Assembly: GCA_964653075.1 (NCBI GenBank)
Contig: CAZZAX010000261.1
Span: 1 to 6,787 of the forward strand
Reading direction: 5' to 3'
Source: NIOZ-UU13 sp964653075
Lineage (GTDB): Bacteria; Planctomycetota; Phycisphaerae; Sedimentisphaerales; Anaerobacaceae
Length of the DNA stretch: 6,787 nucleotides
Shown here: piece after piece, positions 5,693-6,787 of the stretch
How the letters are laid out: each line of letters opens with the position of its first letter
How positions within the stretch are numbered: the first letter of the stretch is position 1
Program-made: the position numbers and the translations under genes
Notes under the pieces: generated by a model
The model's input: only the letters and a program-made list of their open reading frames with translations
What the model was told of the DNA's origin: nothing
The model's database searches: none

Positions 5693-5955
5693 CACGAATT
5701 ACCAAAATTTAAAATTCAAAACAAGATTGAGTTACAGCATTTCTACCCCCCGGCAGAAAAACAAGTTAGCGCACACCGGGGACAAGCTCCGGCCAGCATG
5801 AGGAACATACCTTATTACATAGTTCCATGAGGGATGCGACCGTAAGGCGTCCCCAATCGGACTTATGGCAGGACGTAGTAAATAAAAATAGTACCGAACC
5901 GCAGGCAGCAAAAAGCACGTGGAGTGATTAAAACTGGCGCGAACCGAAGGCAGCA
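5693..5955 (+). repeat. Dispersed palindromic repeat, copy B
   Basis: It shares three collinear segments with 2664-2872 (see copy A). It carries the CCCCGG/CCGGGG stem-loop (5748-5753 with 5776-5781) and lacks the 35-base insert of copy A. A specific stretch at 5803-5890 holds further dyads, including GGGATGC/GCGTCCC (5831-5837 with 5847-5853). The 16-base unit CGAACCGCAGGCAGCA occurs at 5895-5910 and, with one change, at 5940-5955. Just before it, AATCCGAAA is repeated at 5659-5667 and 5680-5688. No gene is credible in this block. Confidence 0.8.
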
Positions 5956-6087
5956 CAACGCAGGTGCATCATGTGGTGCTCGATGAGAACGTTTAAAGAA
6001 CTTTTAATTTACTTTCGGCGCAAATGCATTAAATAAAGTAGAGACACTTTTGGTCGGCTTAAAACTGACTATCGGAGGACAAAAAAT

Positions 6088-6306
6088 ATGAAAGCGTCGA
6101 ATATCGTGGTAAAGATATCGGCGATAGTCCTTTTAATAGCAGCGGTATTAAAAGGTTGGCAATTGCTTACCGAGCCGGTTGCTAATAATGATATCTGGTC
6201 ATACAGGCCGCTGCTGGAAATAAAGATTCCTGATTTGGTAAAGCGCAAGGGCCCGGTGAGAAATAAACTTTATAACGGGAAGGACTTAACGCTTAAAGAC
6301 TTTTGA
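6088..6306 (+). CDS. Small membrane protein, possibly a truncated MauE/DoxX-like N-terminus
   Basis: The 72-residue product has a membrane helix at about 7-27 (VVKISAIVLLIAAVLKGW) followed by QLLTEPVANNDIWSYRP. This resembles the first helix and loop of MauE/DoxX-like membrane proteins, which normally have about four helices and over 130 residues. From residue 42 it changes to a charged sequence, LLEIKIPDLVKRKGPVRN, with no further helix. GGAGG at 6074-6078 is nine bases before the ATG, so translation is plausible. The TGA stop at 6304-6306 is followed in the next frame by a readable continuation. Similarity to the upstream decayed copy begins exactly at the LLEIKI segment, so the gene may be a chimera. 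It is either a real small protein or a 5' gene fragment. Confidence 0.5.
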   Translation: MKASNIVVKISAIVLLIAAVLKGWQLLTEPVANNDIWSYRPLLEIKIPDLVKRKGPVRNKLYNGKDLTLKDF

Positions 6307-6425
6307 ATGAATATGATGCGGCCAATATAAGTTGGCCCGATAGAGATAGTAACGCGGAAAAGCAGTTGAAACGTTGGCGCAGAAGGACTGCGCCCGTAAA
6401 GAGGGGCCGGCTTAGCCGGGCCTGA
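6303..6425 (+). pseudogene. Frame-shifted continuation after the small membrane ORF
   Basis: In the frame starting with TTG at 6303, which overlaps the small ORF's TGA, 40 codons read LNEYDAANISWPDRDSNAEK and on to VKRGRLSRA before TGA at 6423-6425. The composition is protein-like, and a version of it lies at 5396-5515. One extra base would join it to the small ORF. It may instead be the non-coding, hairpin-rich leader of the gene at 6492. I favour decayed coding sequence, weakly. Confidence 0.45.
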
Positions 6426-6469
6426 GAGATTATTGTAACAAACGGACACCGCCGGACGGAGCCGGCGGT
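6376..6469 (+). promoter_or_regulatory. Three-hairpin leader upstream of the gene at 6492
   Basis: GGCGCAG/CTGCGCC (6376-6382 with 6388-6394), CCGGC-TTA-GCCGG (6407-6419) and ACCGCCGG/CCGGCGGT (6448-6455 with 6462-6469) follow each other and end eight bases before the ribosome binding site AAAGGAG (6477-6483). All three exist in the upstream copy, where the first keeps pairing through a G-T and the third has one mismatch. The last could end transcription or shape the leader, but no T run follows it. Confidence 0.4.
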
Positions 6470-6491
6470 ATTGATGAAAGGAGTCTTGCAA

Positions 6492-6787
6492 ATGCCGAAA
6501 AAATATCATGCCCTTCAAAGCGTGCTAATCGCAGCACTGCTGCCGGCAATCTTTGCCGGGAAGATGGGTTCCACCGAATCCGCCCTGACCGGGCAAACCC
6601 TTCAGGCCATTGCAGACTGCATGGCCCAATCACCCGGTCTGTGGCCCGATGAATGGAAGCAGGAATATTTAGAGACAATCCGAAAAGCGGTTGAGGATCA
6701 TCAGGATGCTGCGCATTACGCTTTGCGATTGAAGATTCTGCGCAAGGGATTTGCACCCTGCTGGGAGGGTCTCACGAAAAACAGGGA
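6492..6787 (+). CDS. Secreted or membrane-anchored protein of unknown function, 3' end outside the window
   Basis: An ATG at 6492 opens a frame that stays open to the last base of the window (98 full codons). AAAGGAG at 6477-6483 is eight bases before it. Residues 1-22 look like a signal peptide: MPKK, then a hydrophobic stretch QSVLIAALLPAIFA, with a possible cut after A22. The rest is hydrophilic and helix-prone, with Trp-rich SPGLWPDEWKQEYLETIRK (48-66) and Cys at 43 and 90. I do not recognise the family. The first 16 codons also exist as a truncated remnant at 5593-5643, so the gene belongs to the duplicated module. The opposite-strand ORF at 6430-6756 is a shadow. Confidence 0.72.
   Translation, partial: MPKKYHALQSVLIAALLPAIFAGKMGSTESALTGQTLQAIADCMAQSPGLWPDEWKQEYLETIRKAVEDHQDAAHYALRLKILRKGFAPCWEGLTKNR

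Noticed and set aside
5381..5695. Minus-strand ORF of 104 codons
   Set aside because: It runs over the decayed module and a simple AATCCGAAA-type repeat; there is no support for translation.
2664..5955. Possible CRISPR-like array from repeated units
   Set aside because: The repeated blocks are few, far apart, of uneven length and without regular spacers.

Overview
The window looks like a chromosomal piece of a planctomycete-type bacterium, probably from the Phycisphaerae side of the phylum. This is inferred from two tandem prepilin-like genes that have the GFTLIELLVVIS N-terminus and an H-X9-D box near the C-terminus, from the small lipoproteins, and from AT-rich intergenic DNA full of short palindromic repeats. 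No database search was possible, so the taxonomic call is inference.

Layout. 153-953 (+) encodes a sugar phosphate isomerase/epimerase-like TIM barrel. It is followed by a 46-bp near-perfect palindrome (1005-1050). 1219-1836 (+) encodes a lipoprotein of the CsgG/LpoB-like fold, with a good sigma70-type promoter (1144-1172) and a probable terminator (1892-1921). 2006-2233 (-) is a convergent small glycine-zipper lipoprotein. The stretch 2234-3310 has no credible gene. It holds a 216-bp MITE-like element with 23-bp terminal inverted repeats and a TTTA flank (2304-2527), then a dispersed palindromic repeat (2664-2886), then AT-rich DNA.

3311-4351 and 4380-5243 (+) are two tandem type IV prepilin-like paralogues. 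They share a 163-bp stretch with no mismatch. The first has an abnormal 74-residue leader, apparently made of translated palindromic repeat DNA. 5244-6087 has no intact gene. It holds a decayed, partial copy (5298-5643) of a module that recurs at 6088-6787, joined to a second copy of the dispersed repeat (5693-5955). The downstream module has a 72-codon small membrane ORF, a segment that continues in a shifted frame, three hairpins, and a secreted-type protein that runs off the window (from 6492).

How it fits together. The two lipoproteins and the prepilins are envelope or surface proteins, and the prepilin pair is probably one transcription unit. Nothing ties the isomerase to them. The main story from about 2300 onward is genome plasticity: tandem duplication, apparent gene conversion, repeat insertion and pseudogene formation. 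I see no CRISPR array, rRNA, tRNA, intact transposase, or toxin/defence gene, and no convincing new multi-gene system.
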